DNA of 64,000 nucleotides from Kalaharituber pfeilii. Taxonomy: Eukaryota; Ascomycota; Pezizomycetes; Pezizales; Pezizaceae. The translations under genes were made by a program, and so were the position numbers. Positions within the stretch are counted from its first letter, which is position 1; every line of letters begins with the position of its first letter. This document shows, piece by piece, positions 22,157 to 33,596 of this stretch. The stretch covers positions 682,001 through 746,000 of the forward strand of contig WHUZ01000008.1 of NCBI GenBank assembly GCA_015179045.1, read 5' to 3'. The notes below the pieces were generated by a model. That model had not been told where the DNA came from and searched no databases. It saw only the letters and a program-made list of their open reading frames with translations.

Positions 22157-24855
22157 ACCCTTTTCTACATTCCAGCTATTGAATTGTTCTCAAGAATTGA
22201 AGACCCACTTTTCGAAAACCGGTTCAGATTTACGATACTACATTAATATGCAATAAGCAGCATGTGGAACTCATGTTTGCTGGAACATAGGTGCATGGTC
22301 TCTTGGTTCAGGTCCAAATTAGGTATAGTCGACTGGCACCACAGGGACATTATCTTCCAGAAAAACCTTCAATCATTAGGAAAAACAATGTCGGAAGAAA
22401 AGGGTTGTAGGGAATAATCAAAAATAATTGGAAACTGAAATGAGTTCGGATTTTTGGTGATTTCTACTGCTACCGGGAGAAAAGATTTTATGAAATATCC
22501 CTTACCTATGATTGGTGGGGTCCAGTTTTGTAAATCAGACTCAATGTTATATTTGTGCAAGCTCTGCTGATAGTTAGTGTTACGAGAGAGTGATGAACTA
22601 TATTTCCTTAATAAGCTACGTGCCATTCGCCATTATGTCTGCCTTCATATTCGATTCTTCAGTTTGCTCAAATTGATGCAATTGCGGGTCCTGAAAACGA
22701 TTTTGCATCGAAAACCCCAATTGTGAAAATCCCGATTTCGGATTTGAGGACTTATGCCGGACATGACCATCTTCCGATGCTTCAAATCTAAATGCTCCTA
22801 ATTTTTTTTCACAGTCCTTACTGCAGCCAATCCTCTCCCCCCATTCCCACCCCCATAGTAAGCCCGCTCTCACGCTTCCCATTTTCTTTTCTTTTCTGTT
22901 TCCCTTCTCTTGCCTTCGCCTCCCCCACAGCCTGACGTAGCTACGAAGTAGGAATGGCAAAGCGGAATGTGCAGTAACACAACTCCCTTAGCATCAGTAA
23001 TATTTAAAACTGCTCTGCCGTCACCGAATTCTAGGAACATACACAAACAAGGCAGGCATGATTCGATATTGAAATAGCAATGGACAATGATAGTAGTGAG
23101 AAGAAACGGATGAAGAAGAGGAAAATAAGTAGAAGAAGAAGAAGAAGTAGAAGAAAAAGAAGGGCAGGGAAATTATAACATCAGCACAAGTGCACCGAAC
23201 CTCATGCACCAAAGTATCTGACATTAACCCTGGGTAGCCTCTGGTCACTGGCATTATGAGAAGTGTACCCGCATCTTGCTTTGGAATTGGCAGCGCCACT
23301 CAGCTAGGCTTTTGTCCGCCGCCATATTATATGCTTGGTCCTTCTGGAGCCCCTCATGCCCACAATTGAATCCCTTGTGACACCAACCAATAACTCATGC
23401 TATCCACTGCCTGCTGGTTGATACACCTCCTGTTGTTTCGTAATCAACATCCCAATTCACTCACGCTTTCTTGTGCCGGCGATTTTGGACCTGGTCCTCT
23501 CGATCCCCACTGTGTATGCGAAACTTCCATATATGCACAACCCCCGTGTACCCACATTCCTGGTATACCCACCAATTGCTTATTTTTTTTTCGTAAGGAG
23601 ACAGCACATTTGGATTTGAAATCAGCAGCCAATCATGTCATGGACCTAGTCCGTCTGAAGCCACGATATCATGCCCATAACTCCCCTGCACTCATAGTGA
23701 GGATACGAGGGGTATAAATAATAAGTATAAGAAAATGCAGAAAGAATAAACTATCGAAATGAGAAAAAGGAGTAGTTGACTACTAAGGAGGAATGCGCGT
23801 TATCCCCAAGCGAGAGGCGGGGCACTGATTGGAAAGGCAGCTACGTATTTGAGAAGCGGAGGTGCGGACAAGCGGAGCTGCAAGTGGAGGAAAGGCAGAA
23901 GGAGCGGTATAGGGAGACGTGGTATAGGCAGCAAGGAGGCGGAAGTGGGTAGCGGGCGTTAGGAGACGGAGGGAGTGTCTTTCATTCCCGTAATATGCTG
24001 TCGCTATTGTGATCCTGTCAGTACTGCTACAATTTGTCGCGATCCGATGGGGCAGTGTGGTAGGCAAGGGACAGTTAGAGAAGCGACAGGATAGCGCTGG
24101 GGGCGGCGGAGGTGCGAGAAGTAATAGGATGTCGGACGGGCTACGGGTGGGAAGAGTTATAGCGGAGGTGATGTGAGTGTTGTCTGAGAGGCTGTCGGAT
24201 GTGGGAAAGCTACCGCAGAGCGGCGGGAGAAACGGTGGGGAGGCTGTCGAAGGCGGTGTGGAAAAGAATGTCGGAGGGACTGCCTCATGTAATAAGGGCA
24301 ATGGAAGGCGGGGATGGGAGAAGCGGGGGTGGGGGGGATCTGAGACTAGATGCGGGATTGGATGATGGAATTTGCTGTGGGGGCGACAGTGGAAGAGGAT
24401 GTCAGAGAAGTGAGGCAGCCGGGTCAGGTTCAAAAGGAGGTGGATGTTGCCTGATTTCCGAACCCTTGCGCCTTAGTTCGAAGTGGGGTGCTGTTGTCCC
24501 CCGTGATGGAGAACAAGGATAGTATTGAGGGACCATGTTTGAGTCCAAGTTGGGGAAGTGGGTTGCTGGCAGCTTTTTGAGATGGACTGCAATTCCGGTT
24601 ACACATGATTACATTCTGGTACAACATATTTTGGTTCCCGTTCTTTATTCTCATTTTTTGTTTGTGGTTCAAAGAAGGCAATAATAGGATTCTTTTTCTT
24701 GCGAACGGACTGAACTTCTCGGAAACCACAAAACTGGAGACTCTGGTTACGAGACTAGGTGAGACTAGTTTATTGAGCGCAGATATTAGTCTCGTATCCA
24801 GACGCTGACTAAGCGGATTTTCAGGAAAATGGTTGGACTCCGCCAGGAGCCTGAC
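21660..24855 (+). repeat. Large repeat family C, copy C2
   Basis: The direct counterpart is C3 (52,911-56,760); the inverted one is C1. It includes a LINE-tail-like segment at about 21,685-21,735, a 30-base T-run at about 22,122, an AAG microsatellite, three ~140-bp modules (about 23,270-23,700), and a GC-rich stretch (about 23,810-24,440) with the same GGCTGTCGGA-type motifs as A and B. Terminal motifs of a small MITE (TTAGTCTCGT...CCAGAC) occur near 24,752 and 24,786. A minus-strand frame (22,616-22,960) is partly shared with C3 but is interrupted there. No gene is supported. Confidence 0.82.
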
Positions 24856-26745
24856 GACGCAGAGATGTCAAAAAGGTCGAAGGAAGGTCGCTATAATAGG
24901 GATAATCGTCAGTTCTAAGCTTTTCGAACATAAATACCTCGTGTTAGCGGCACTCACAGCCAACTGCAGCCTCGGCACCATCCCCACTTTGTGTTTCCTT
25001 CTAGAAAATATAAACTATGCCCGACTGTAACAAAAGGCTGTAAATTATTCCGCAAATACAATTCAAGCAATCTAGTTCAATTTACCTATCCCAGAGGTGG
25101 AATCTGCATGCTATAGTACTTAGCCAACCGGCTTGAAGCGATGCTAAAGCAAAACTGTGGGCCACCAAGGACTTCAGCCGCACACATGCGTTGCAGTATC
25201 AGCTGGATGCATGCCGATGTGCAGTGTCCCTGCTGCGAATCTAGGGAATGCGTTTATTATGCAGACCACTTTGGCAAGGAGTTGACAATCCCCTACTGTA
25301 GTGATCGCAGTACCAGCCAAAGAAAAACAAAAAAACACAACTTTGCGGTCTTGTGCAAATCGAGCAGGCAGAAATAATTTTCAGGAATGCGGCACTTCAA
25401 CGCTGGGCCACCCTTTCATAAGATTTGAGGCGAATACTCTCGTAATCCAGCATCCAGCATCCAGCATCTTTTCAGCCGTACAGCCCCACATCTTGGCATT
25501 TTCCTTCTGCCAGCCGTCGCAGTGCGCAACGCAGGAGTCAATTAGGATGAGCCCAGGAGTCAATAGTCCAATGAATAAATCTGAGAGCTATGACATAACC
25601 GGAAGCAAGGAATTATAGTACAAAGGAAATATTACGGGTGTGGCATTTGTAGCCAGTTTTGCGAGCTGAGGATACCTATTAGAATGCTTGATGCAAGAAA
25701 TTTTTGCATTTCTCGTATTGTCACTGAGTTCCACCTTTTCGCATGCAAACTACCTCCGCACCTGTTGGTGTTGATTACAATAATTGACATTTGCTCATGC
25801 GAAAGTAATTACTCGAAGACTGTGAAAGGCGTGTGCGAATGTGCCCAAAATGACTTGTGCCTTCAGTCCAAATTCAAGCCAAATTGCCAATTTGGAAGCG
25901 TTCACCTTTTTAGATGGAAGATTCAGGGTACGTTTGCTAGGCACAGTGAATATGCGAACTCAAAGTGTAGGCCTTCATGAAGTGGAGTTACGTCGCAGTG
26001 AGTTTCACTAAATTGTCTATACCGACAGCTGTAGAAAGAGGGGGCTCTGCTGTGATACCAAGAGATAATGTAGGCTTAATGCTTGAGTTCCGCTCGCTTT
26101 CAATTCCTCCGATCGGCTGATCGTAAGATTTAGCGAACCTACATGCACCCAGTTTACCCTACAATCATTGGTACAGTATCCTGGCTTTGTCAAGTGATAG
26201 CAACTTATTGTAGATCCTAGGAGCGGTGGATCGTGAAATGTACTGTAATAGCGCACAACCTTGACACATACCTATGTGAATTAGGACTGGTATAGTACTG
26301 TACCTTCACTGGAGGAAATTCTGGAAGCAATATTGTTCACAGATGGCGGGGACCTAGATACTTGTGGAATAGAACACTGGATATAGTATTCCATGAGCTG
26401 GGTGAAGATCAAGTCCTGTATTCGATTGGGCTCTACCACGCTATTCACAAATATTCCCGCCCTTGTCCAAGTAATAGAGCAACAAGATTATTGTGTATGC
26501 GTGCTTTCAAGTCTCCACTGGGCATCGATGCTTGTGGCGCTAAACCGACCGAGGAGGTGCATAACCCCGCTCTCAGCTCCTAGCCTGCACCAACCCCGCA
26601 ACAGGCAGCCCCGACCTAGGCAGCTGCTTGTGTAATCATACCTGGACTTTTTGGATTCAAAATGGATCTATTACTTCGCTGATACTCTACGCACAAGCGA
26701 TCGTTAACTATTTGGGCCACTCGGGCTGAAATATTATGCTAAATT
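24856..26745 (+). repeat. Repeat segment D, copy D1
   Basis: Matches 56,705-58,625 and continues as 62,485-62,690 in copy 2, where a pogo-like transposon and another element have split it. It carries a small Cys-rich ORF near its start. Identity to copy 2 is roughly 90% with many small indels, clearly lower than the identity of the following 1.2 kb. Confidence 0.8.
25141..25377 (+). CDS. Cys-rich small ORF in segment D (D1), doubtful
   Basis: A 78-codon frame containing QCPCCESRECVYYADHFGKE followed by LTIPYCSDR, resembling a small zinc-binding fold. The D2 copy (57,081 onward) keeps this core and adds CFGTQTF after YCSDR, a stretch of about 30 bp deleted here. The 5' part is out of frame in D2 because of a one-base insertion. 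The core is conserved, but start and end are not, so this may be an exon or a relic rather than a complete gene. I recognise no family. Confidence 0.3.
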   Translation: MLKQNCGPPRTSAAHMRCSISWMHADVQCPCCESRECVYYADHFGKELTIPYCSDRSTSQRKTKKHNFAVLCKSSRQK

Positions 26746-26746
26746 G

Positions 26747-27993
26747 CAAACTGCTGGTGTACTGGCTTGCTTGCTGACTAATACACTAAAAATACCTGGC
26801 CCCGCGTTCTGACCCCCTTTTGGAATTTCTCTTTCACAATTCAGCACCGCCGCACACAGAGAATCTCTACAGCAAAACTGCCAGCAAAACTGCCTTTTGA
26901 CATCGGATAACTTGAGTTAGGTTCCTGAGAGTAAGTATACGCTGATCTATAGCACCTTTTAGCTTTAAAAAAATACAAATACTAATGTAGTGATAGGTAA
27001 AATGGGCCGTCTGAGCAGGAAAAGAAATGCTTGCTTGCTTGCTTCTCAAGCTGCTGCCAGCAAGGCGAAAAGGAGAGCAGTTATATATGGAGTGGAAGTA
27101 AATACTGTCGAGCCGGTTACAGCAGAGATGCATGTGGATATCTCCGGACCGCTTGTATATACCGAGAGTGAAGAGTCTTTAGTGGATGGGTCTGAGTGGG
27201 AATCAGAGGAGGAGCAGGAGGAACATGGGCAGGATATTCAGGACTTGAGTATGGTGGTGTATGTTTATAATGAGCTGATGAAGAATACAATGAATGTAGA
27301 CTTCTCCACTATTAAGTTCAAATATCAGTGTGGAGTTCAGGTGTCTCGCCAGACAGTATGGCGGCATAAAAAAGCTCAACAAGATTTACGAAACTCAGCT
27401 ACCGGATGTCGACCGTTGACAGCTTACTTCACTCCTACTCCATTAAATTCAGAGGCAGCGCCAAGTCTAACAGCTAATGATCCTCTACTCAAGCAGAAGT
27501 CTGAGGAGGAAATGAGAGCACTGGAGGCGATTTTAGCAGGAATTAAGGTACTACAAAAGAAGTTGAAAAGTAAAAAAGAGATGGTTACTGGGCAAAATTA
27601 TCAGCGTCACCTAGCAGTTCTACATTTTTCTACAACTTCAGTTACAGTACTTACACAACGTGTATATAAAAGTCATAGAAGAGTTAAGTAGGTAGATCAT
27701 TTCTATATATAGTAATTTTTCATTCTACACTAGTACCAATTCCGTAATTTTGGCTGTCTTGGCATGTAACTCGTTAGGGGCTTCCCATATAAAGTATTAA
27801 ATTTTTGATCTTATATTTCTCAGTACCACATTTTTATTTTTAATTTGGACTCCGAAGAGTTGTAGAGCAGACGAAATAGTACATATCTACGGGTTTTAAA
27901 TTTCAATCAGATGTGGTCAGGTAATGAAATATAATTTCTCGTTGAAGTCAATAATTTTGTTCGACAGGGGTCCCTTCTTGATGAACACCACCA
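26747..27993 (+). mobile_element. Non-autonomous DNA transposon derivative (copy 1)
   Basis: Nearly identical to 62,704-63,962 (only a few substitutions in about 1.2 kb). The right terminus ...CCTTCTTGATGAACACCACCA is an inverted match to the left end of copy 2 (TGGTGGTGTTCATCAAGAAGG). In this copy the left TIR is partly deleted (GCTGGTGTACTGG). It encodes a 229-aa protein lacking the catalytic core. Confidence 0.75.
27002..27691 (+). CDS. Transposase-derived 229-aa protein (copy 1)
   Basis: ATG at 27,002 (MGRLSRKRNACLLASQAAA...). The protein has a basic N terminus, an acidic stretch (ESEEEQEEHGQDIQD), then VSRQTVWRHKKAQQDL and CRPLTAYFTP, a helical Lys/Glu-rich segment, NYQRHLAVLHF, and a C terminus ending RVYKSHRRVK. 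These look like the N-terminal half of a fungal DDE transposase joined directly to its last ten residues, with the catalytic middle deleted. The relic at 35,896 shows the missing C-terminal part of a related protein. The ORF is intact and differs from the copy at 62,971 by a single Gly/Glu change. Retained DNA binding, and hence a repressor-like role, is speculation. Confidence 0.6.
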   Translation: MGRLSRKRNACLLASQAAASKAKRRAVIYGVEVNTVEPVTAEMHVDISGPLVYTESEESLVDGSEWESEEEQEEHGQDIQDLSMVVYVYNELMKNTMNVDFSTIKFKYQCGVQVSRQTVWRHKKAQQDLRNSATGCRPLTAYFTPTPLNSEAAPSLTANDPLLKQKSEEEMRALEAILAGIKVLQKKLKSKKEMVTGQNYQRHLAVLHFSTTSVTVLTQRVYKSHRRVK

Positions 27994-28184
27994 TTGAACT
28001 GTGAAAGATTGACACCCTAGGTTGGCCTAGCGTGAAAGTTGCAACGCTGATCGCCATCACACGAAGGGACAAGCGTCAGCATGATAGTTGCAATCGCACA
28101 AACAATCACCACTGACTTTCAAGTAACACTTTGCGAAAAATCTCCCATCCAGAATACACCACAACCTTGCAGCAGCTAATAACG

Positions 28185-31100
28185 ATGGTCGGAAAGAAGA
28201 AAGAAATCATCACACAAGCATCGGTCCCCGGACGAAGAAAAAGGGATATTTTCCTGGACCTATTCAGGCGAGACAACCGAAGTCGCTCCCCAAGTCGTAG
28301 TGATGGGGATCAAATTTCGCCTGAGCATGTTCAACAATTTCCTCAGAATGTACAAGGACAAGCGGGTAAAGAAGAGCAGGTGAATGCTCCTGGCCCCGCA
28401 GGACAGCAGAATGCCGAAGGTTCAACCCCCCCCGTCGCCCCAAAAAGTAGAGTTCCGGGAGAGGAGACCTAATTCGTTAGCATCAGATGCGGAAGAGGAG
28501 AAGCATTTCCCTCACCACAAACCTTGCCAAACCAACCTTCCGACCGCGTCAGCCGGAAAGCAGGACAATACTTCTGTCAATTTATGGGTGGAAGCACATG
28601 AAAGTCTTCCGGAGGAAAACAAAAGGATTCTGGTGGAATGCGGAATAATCATTAATGCAAAATCAACCCAAACCGGGTTTCTGGATGAAATTCTGAGTGT
28701 TGCAAAGGAGGCAAAAGAGAAAGCAGAAGCAAAAAGTGGAAAATTTAAGTTTGGGAGCATGGAAATAGATTTGGGTCAAAAGGTGCAAGCAATAATCTGC
28801 TGGATTGATAAGTTCAAGAATATTGGGGACATAGTCGTACAATATGATCCAGTGCATGCTGCCTTGCCTTGGGCGGGGGTTAGACTTATCTTGCAGGTAA
28901 GTAAATTTCGATAAAGCTCCCCTTTTGCCTCTTTGGGATAGATTCCACCTATCTACCTATCATGTGGTGGATTGAGGCAAGTTGTTGCCACAATACTAAC
29001 AGAATTTGGTCCGCCAGATTATTGTTGACAGACAGGAATCTATGGAAGCAGCACTCATTGGAATGGAACGCATTACTATGCTCATTAGCCAAGGTACCAT
29101 ATATGAGCAGTTATATCTAACAATTGAGGAACCATCTACCCAGGGGAGGGATGCAAAGAACACCCTTTACAGAGCTCTTATAAAGTTATATACAGCGATT
29201 CTGACTCTGTTGAGCATTCTCATGCGAAATTTTATGAGTAACACAGGTACGTGGTATGCTCCTATACTATATGGCTATACGTCTGCTAAGAACAATCCAA
29301 AAATCATTTATATACATTAGCGAAACGTATTCTAAGAAGTGCAATCAATCCGGGTGCCATTGTAGAAAAACTGAAGGCATTAAATGGTCCAGAGGCCGCA
29401 GTGAACGCAGCAGCTGGAGTAGTGGAATCGTGCTGTAGGTTTCCTCCAATACAACTTTCATGATGCTCTGCCGCTAATTTAGCTGTACCACTTGAAATAC
29501 AGATCAGGCAGAGTCAAGACATTTCCATAAAGGTGCGGGTTTGCAATCACTACGCATGATATATTCACTCTAAACTTCGCGGTTTATTCAGAAACTTTCA
29601 AGGATCTCAAAATGCTTCTGAAAAGCTTTGAGGCTATCCTAAACCGAGTGGACACAACTGTTGCTAAGATGTACCGGAGGATTGAAGGTATATAAGTATT
29701 CTGTCTCGAAATTAAACCCTATACAGGAAATATTGACTTGTTCCTGGTGTCTAGACACGGAGAGAGTCAAGATCCTTGAATGGTTATCCAATATCCCGTA
29801 TCGAGGCCACCATGACCATGCCCAAGAGGGTCGTGTGAAGGGTACTGGACAATGGCTTTTTAAACGACAAGAATTTCAAAGTTGGCTGAGGTCACAGCAG
29901 TCAGAAATGTTATGGCTGCACGGAATTCGTGAGTTGAACTTGTCATCATTCCTATACAAAGAGAATTGCTAACCAACCGAATTCAGCTGGTGCTGGAAAG
30001 ACAAAGCTCGTGTGAGTATTAAGTCCTATATTTGCAAGGCAGGCTGCTAATATAACCTTGGTGATAAACAGCTCTGCTGTTATTGATCATCTGCAACCAA
30101 AAGTGGACAAAGTCCCATTCTTCTATTGTAAGCGGGATGAAGAGCTCCGGCGGGATAGGCAGCAAATTTTACTCGCACTAGTGAAACAGCTTGCATGTCC
30201 TGACAATAAGACAATCTGTACCATTGTACAGGAAATTTACGATAAGGAGCAGAAAGATCCTTCTGCAAGGAAGCATCTTCCCTTTGATGCAACAGCCACC
30301 CTTCTTACCCAATTGGTAGACTGCTACCGTGAACCCATCATTGTCCTAGATGCTTTGGATGAATGCCCCCAAAAGACAATTGTTGACATTCTCAATGCAT
30401 TCTTCACCATCATGAAGGCTTCGAAGGTTTCTGTGAAGGTGCTGGTGTCCAGCCGCCACAGCCTAGATATTGAGATTCGTATGCGGAATGTTCCTCATGT
30501 ATGCATTGAAGCACGAGACAATGCTCAGGATATTCAAAATTATGTGGAAACCGAGTTAGATACCCGAATCAAAGCAAAGAGGCTGCTCCAGGGAAGGGTG
30601 TCACGAGACCTTAGGGCAAAGATACAGGAGGTACTGTTAGATGGTGCCAATGGAATGTAAGTCATCTATCCAGCTTATCCGCCCATGAGATGTTTTCTTC
30701 ACCAAACCATAGTGAGCGACTGCTATTGATTTCTAAAGATGCTTACAACCGCAATAGGTTCCTCTGGGTTGATTATCAATTACAGGAACTCTGCAGCCTA
30801 TGTCTGGAGAGGGACGTCCGTGTGCGGCTGGGAAAGCTTCCTAAGGATTTGACTGAAGTTTATCATGAAATCATGGCTTCAATAAAATCCCAACCTGGGA
30901 GTGCACCTATCCTTGCAGAGCGCGCCCTGAAGTGGATGCTAGTTTCCGTTAGACCATTGAGGCCTGGAGAATTGTGTGCAGCTTCGGAGATGGACTCAAC
31001 GCTTCCCATAAATCAAACCGGTGAAGACACAGAAACCACAGGCATAGGGGTTGAAGTTGAGGTTCTCTTCAGCTTTTGTTCGGGATTACTTGTTTTAGAC

Positions 31101-33596
31101 AAGTCTCTTAGAGTCGTTCGCTTTGCGCACTTGTCCGTACAAGAATATCTAGAAACAAGGATTGATGGGTGGGGTGTTTTGGACGCTGAACTTCTTGTCG
31201 CTGAGGCGTGTTTATGGATCCTCCAGAGGGACGGGAATATGTTAAAAGACTCCAAGGATAGCTCAGACTGGGATTGCTTAGACAGGCATAGCTTAGACGA
31301 GGATAGCTTAGACGCGGATAGCTTAGGCTACGATTGCTTAGACACGCATAGCTTAGACGAGGATAGTTTAGACGCGGATAGCTTAGGCGACGATAGCTCA
31401 GAAGTGTACAAGGACCACTTAGAAGAGAAATGGAGTGTGCAGCACCAGCAAATTCTCTATAGGTACTCCGCCAGCTACTGGTTTGAACACTGCCGGTCTT
31501 ATCAGTGTTTAATTACACCCTTACCTGCAGCCAATACAACAGCGGTTGCTTCATGGCATCCTCGGGAACTCAAATTGCTGCACAGTTTCTTGGGTTCTTT
31601 GAATGCCCCAAGTGAAGCTTACGAGAAGTGGGTAAAATCGTTACAGCGGATGGGTGAGGGGCAGATAAGGCGGTCAGTGATATCAAGCCCGTTACGACCT
31701 GTTTTTGCCGCGGCAATGGCTGGCCTGGGAGAGTTGATTAGCAGGCTGTGGTCCTCAGAGGAGATCAATATGGATGAACGGAACAGTAGCAATGAACCCC
31801 TGCTTAATTTGGCTGCTATGAGTGGAGAAACATGGATAGTAAAACAAATGCTGGATCGAGGGGCTGATGTGAACTCTGCGGGTGGTGAGTATGGAACTGC
31901 CCTGGGTGCAGCTGCATACGGGGGAGAAAAGGAAATTGTCATACTCCTGCTGGATCAAGGGGCTGATGTGAACTCTGCGGGTGGCGAGTATGGAACTGCC
32001 CTAGGTGCAGCTGCATACGGGGGAGAAAAGGAAATTGTCATACTCCTGCTGGATCAAGGGGCTAATGTGAACTCTGCGGGTGGCAAGTATGGAACTGCCC
32101 TGGGTGCAGCTGCCCTCCAGGGGCATAAGGAAATTGTCACACTCCTGCTGGATCGCGGGGCTGATGTGAACTCTGCGGGTGGCGAGTATGGAACTGCCCT
32201 GGGAGCAGCTGCAGCGGCATATTGGGGATATAAGGAAATTGTCACACTCCTGCTGGATCGAGGCGCTGATGTGAACTCTGCGGGTGGCAAGTATGGAACT
32301 GCCCTGGGTGCAGCTGCCCTCCAGGGGCATAAGGAAATTGTCACACTCCTGCTGGATCGAGGGGCTGATGTGAACTCTGCGGGTGGCGACTATGGAACTG
32401 CCCTGAGTGCAGCTGCATTCTGGGGACGTAAGGAAATTGTCACACTCCTGCTGGATCAAGGGGCTGATGTGAACTCTGCGGGTGGCAAGTATGGAACTGC
32501 CCTGGGTGCAGCCGCAAGCGGAAGAGAAAAGGAAATTGTCACACTCCTGCTGGATCGAGGGGCTGATGTGAACTCTGCGGGTGGCCAGTATGGAACTGCC
32601 CTGGGTGCAGCTGCATTTCGGGGACGTAAGGAAATTGTCACACTCCTGCTGGATCGAGGGGCTGATGTGAACTCTGCGGGTGGCCAGTATGGAACTGCCC
32701 TGGGTGCAGCTGCATACAGGGGAGAAAAGGAAATTGTCACACTGCTGCTGGATCAAGGGGCTGATGTGAACTCTGCGGGTGGTGACTATCGAACTGCCCT
32801 GGGTGCAGCTGCATACAGGGGACGTAAGGAAATTGTCACACTCCTGCTGGATCGAGGGGCTGATGTGAACTCTGCGGGTGGCGAGTATGGAAATGCCCTG
32901 CGTGAAGCTGCATTTCAGGGACGTAAGGAAATTGTCACACTCCTGCTGGATCGAGGGGCTGATGTGAACCCTGCGGGTGGCGAGTATGGAACTGCCCTGC
33001 GTGAAGCTGCATTCTGCGGACATAAGGAAATTGTCACACTCCTGCTGGATCGAGGGGCTGATGTGAACTCTGCGGGTCGCGACTATGGAACTGCCCTGGG
33101 TGCAGCTGCATTTCGGGGAGATAAGGAAATTGTCACACTCCTGCTGGATCGAGGGGCTGATGTGAACTCTGCGGGTGCCGAGTGTGGAACTGCCCTGGGT
33201 GCAGCTGCATACGGAGGAAAAAAGGAAATTGTCACACTCCTGCTGGATCGAGGGGCTGATGTGAACTCTGCGGGTGGCGCGTATGGTACTGCCCTGGGTG
33301 CAGCAGCAGCTGAGGGATATGAGGAAATTGTCACACTCCTGCTGGATCGAGGGGCTGATGTGAACTCTGCGGGTGGCAAGTATGCAACTGCCCTGAGTGC
33401 AGCTGCATACGGGAGAGAAAAGGAAATTGTCACACTCCTGCTGGATCGAGGGGCTGATGTGAACTCTGCGGGTGGCGAGTATGGAACTGCCCTGGATGTA
33501 GCTACGTCCAGGGGATATAAAGAAATTGTCAAAATCCTGTTGGATCGAGGAGCCGATCCAAGTCCTACTGTCCCGAAGGTATCATCCCACCCTTGA
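28185..33596 (+). CDS. NLR immune-receptor-like protein: NACHT_N - NACHT - ankyrin repeats
   Basis: A STAND NTPase of the fungal NLR type, probably cytoplasmic and acting in non-self or damage recognition (family knowledge). Proposed exons: 28,185-28,349; 28,402-28,896; 29,018-29,246; 29,321-29,434; 29,503-29,532; 29,592-29,687; 29,755-29,928; 29,987-30,011; 30,072-30,656; 30,758-33,596. Phases join to 1,583 residues. Residues ~115-430 resemble NACHT_N (YDPVHAALPWAGVRLILQ). The P-loop is GIPGAGKTKLV (~432-443), Walker B is IVLDALDEC (~532), followed by a VLVSSRH sensor and MFLWVDYQLQEL. A winged-helix-like region and an acidic linker precede about 18 ankyrin repeats (~982-1,575). The first intron (52 nt, GTACAA donor) is weak; the alternative is a one-base frameshift in the C8 run at 28,427. 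Other introns have good donors. Confidence 0.9.
31258..31400 (+). repeat. Acidic pentapeptide repeat in the NLR linker
   Basis: A 15-bp minisatellite in frame (AGCTTAGACGAGGAT type) encoding repeated S/C-L-D-x-D/H units, for example HSLDEDSLDADSLG, arranged as two ~20-residue higher-order copies between the winged-helix-like region and the ankyrin array. Copy number is likely to vary between strains (inference). Confidence 0.85.
31791..33570 (+). repeat. Array of about 18 ankyrin repeats (99-bp units)
   Basis: Units of 33 residues, consensus GTALGAAAxxGxKEIVTLLL then DRGADVNSAGGxY. One unit carries two extra codons (near 32,208). DNA identity between units is very high, except in the codons for positions 9-12 and 32 of the unit (and occasionally 5-6). 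The first unit (NEPLLNLAAMSGETWIV) and the last are diverged caps. Confidence 0.95.

Noticed and set aside
22616..22960. 114-codon minus-strand frame in C2 partly shared with C3
   Set aside because: C3 loses the first part and shifts frame internally. Similarity follows DNA identity of the repeat, and the residues are low-complexity.
31791..33570. Regular repeats with short variable parts, superficially CRISPR-like
   Set aside because: Units are contiguous 33-codon ankyrin repeats in frame with the NLR gene; there are no spacers, and the context is eukaryotic.
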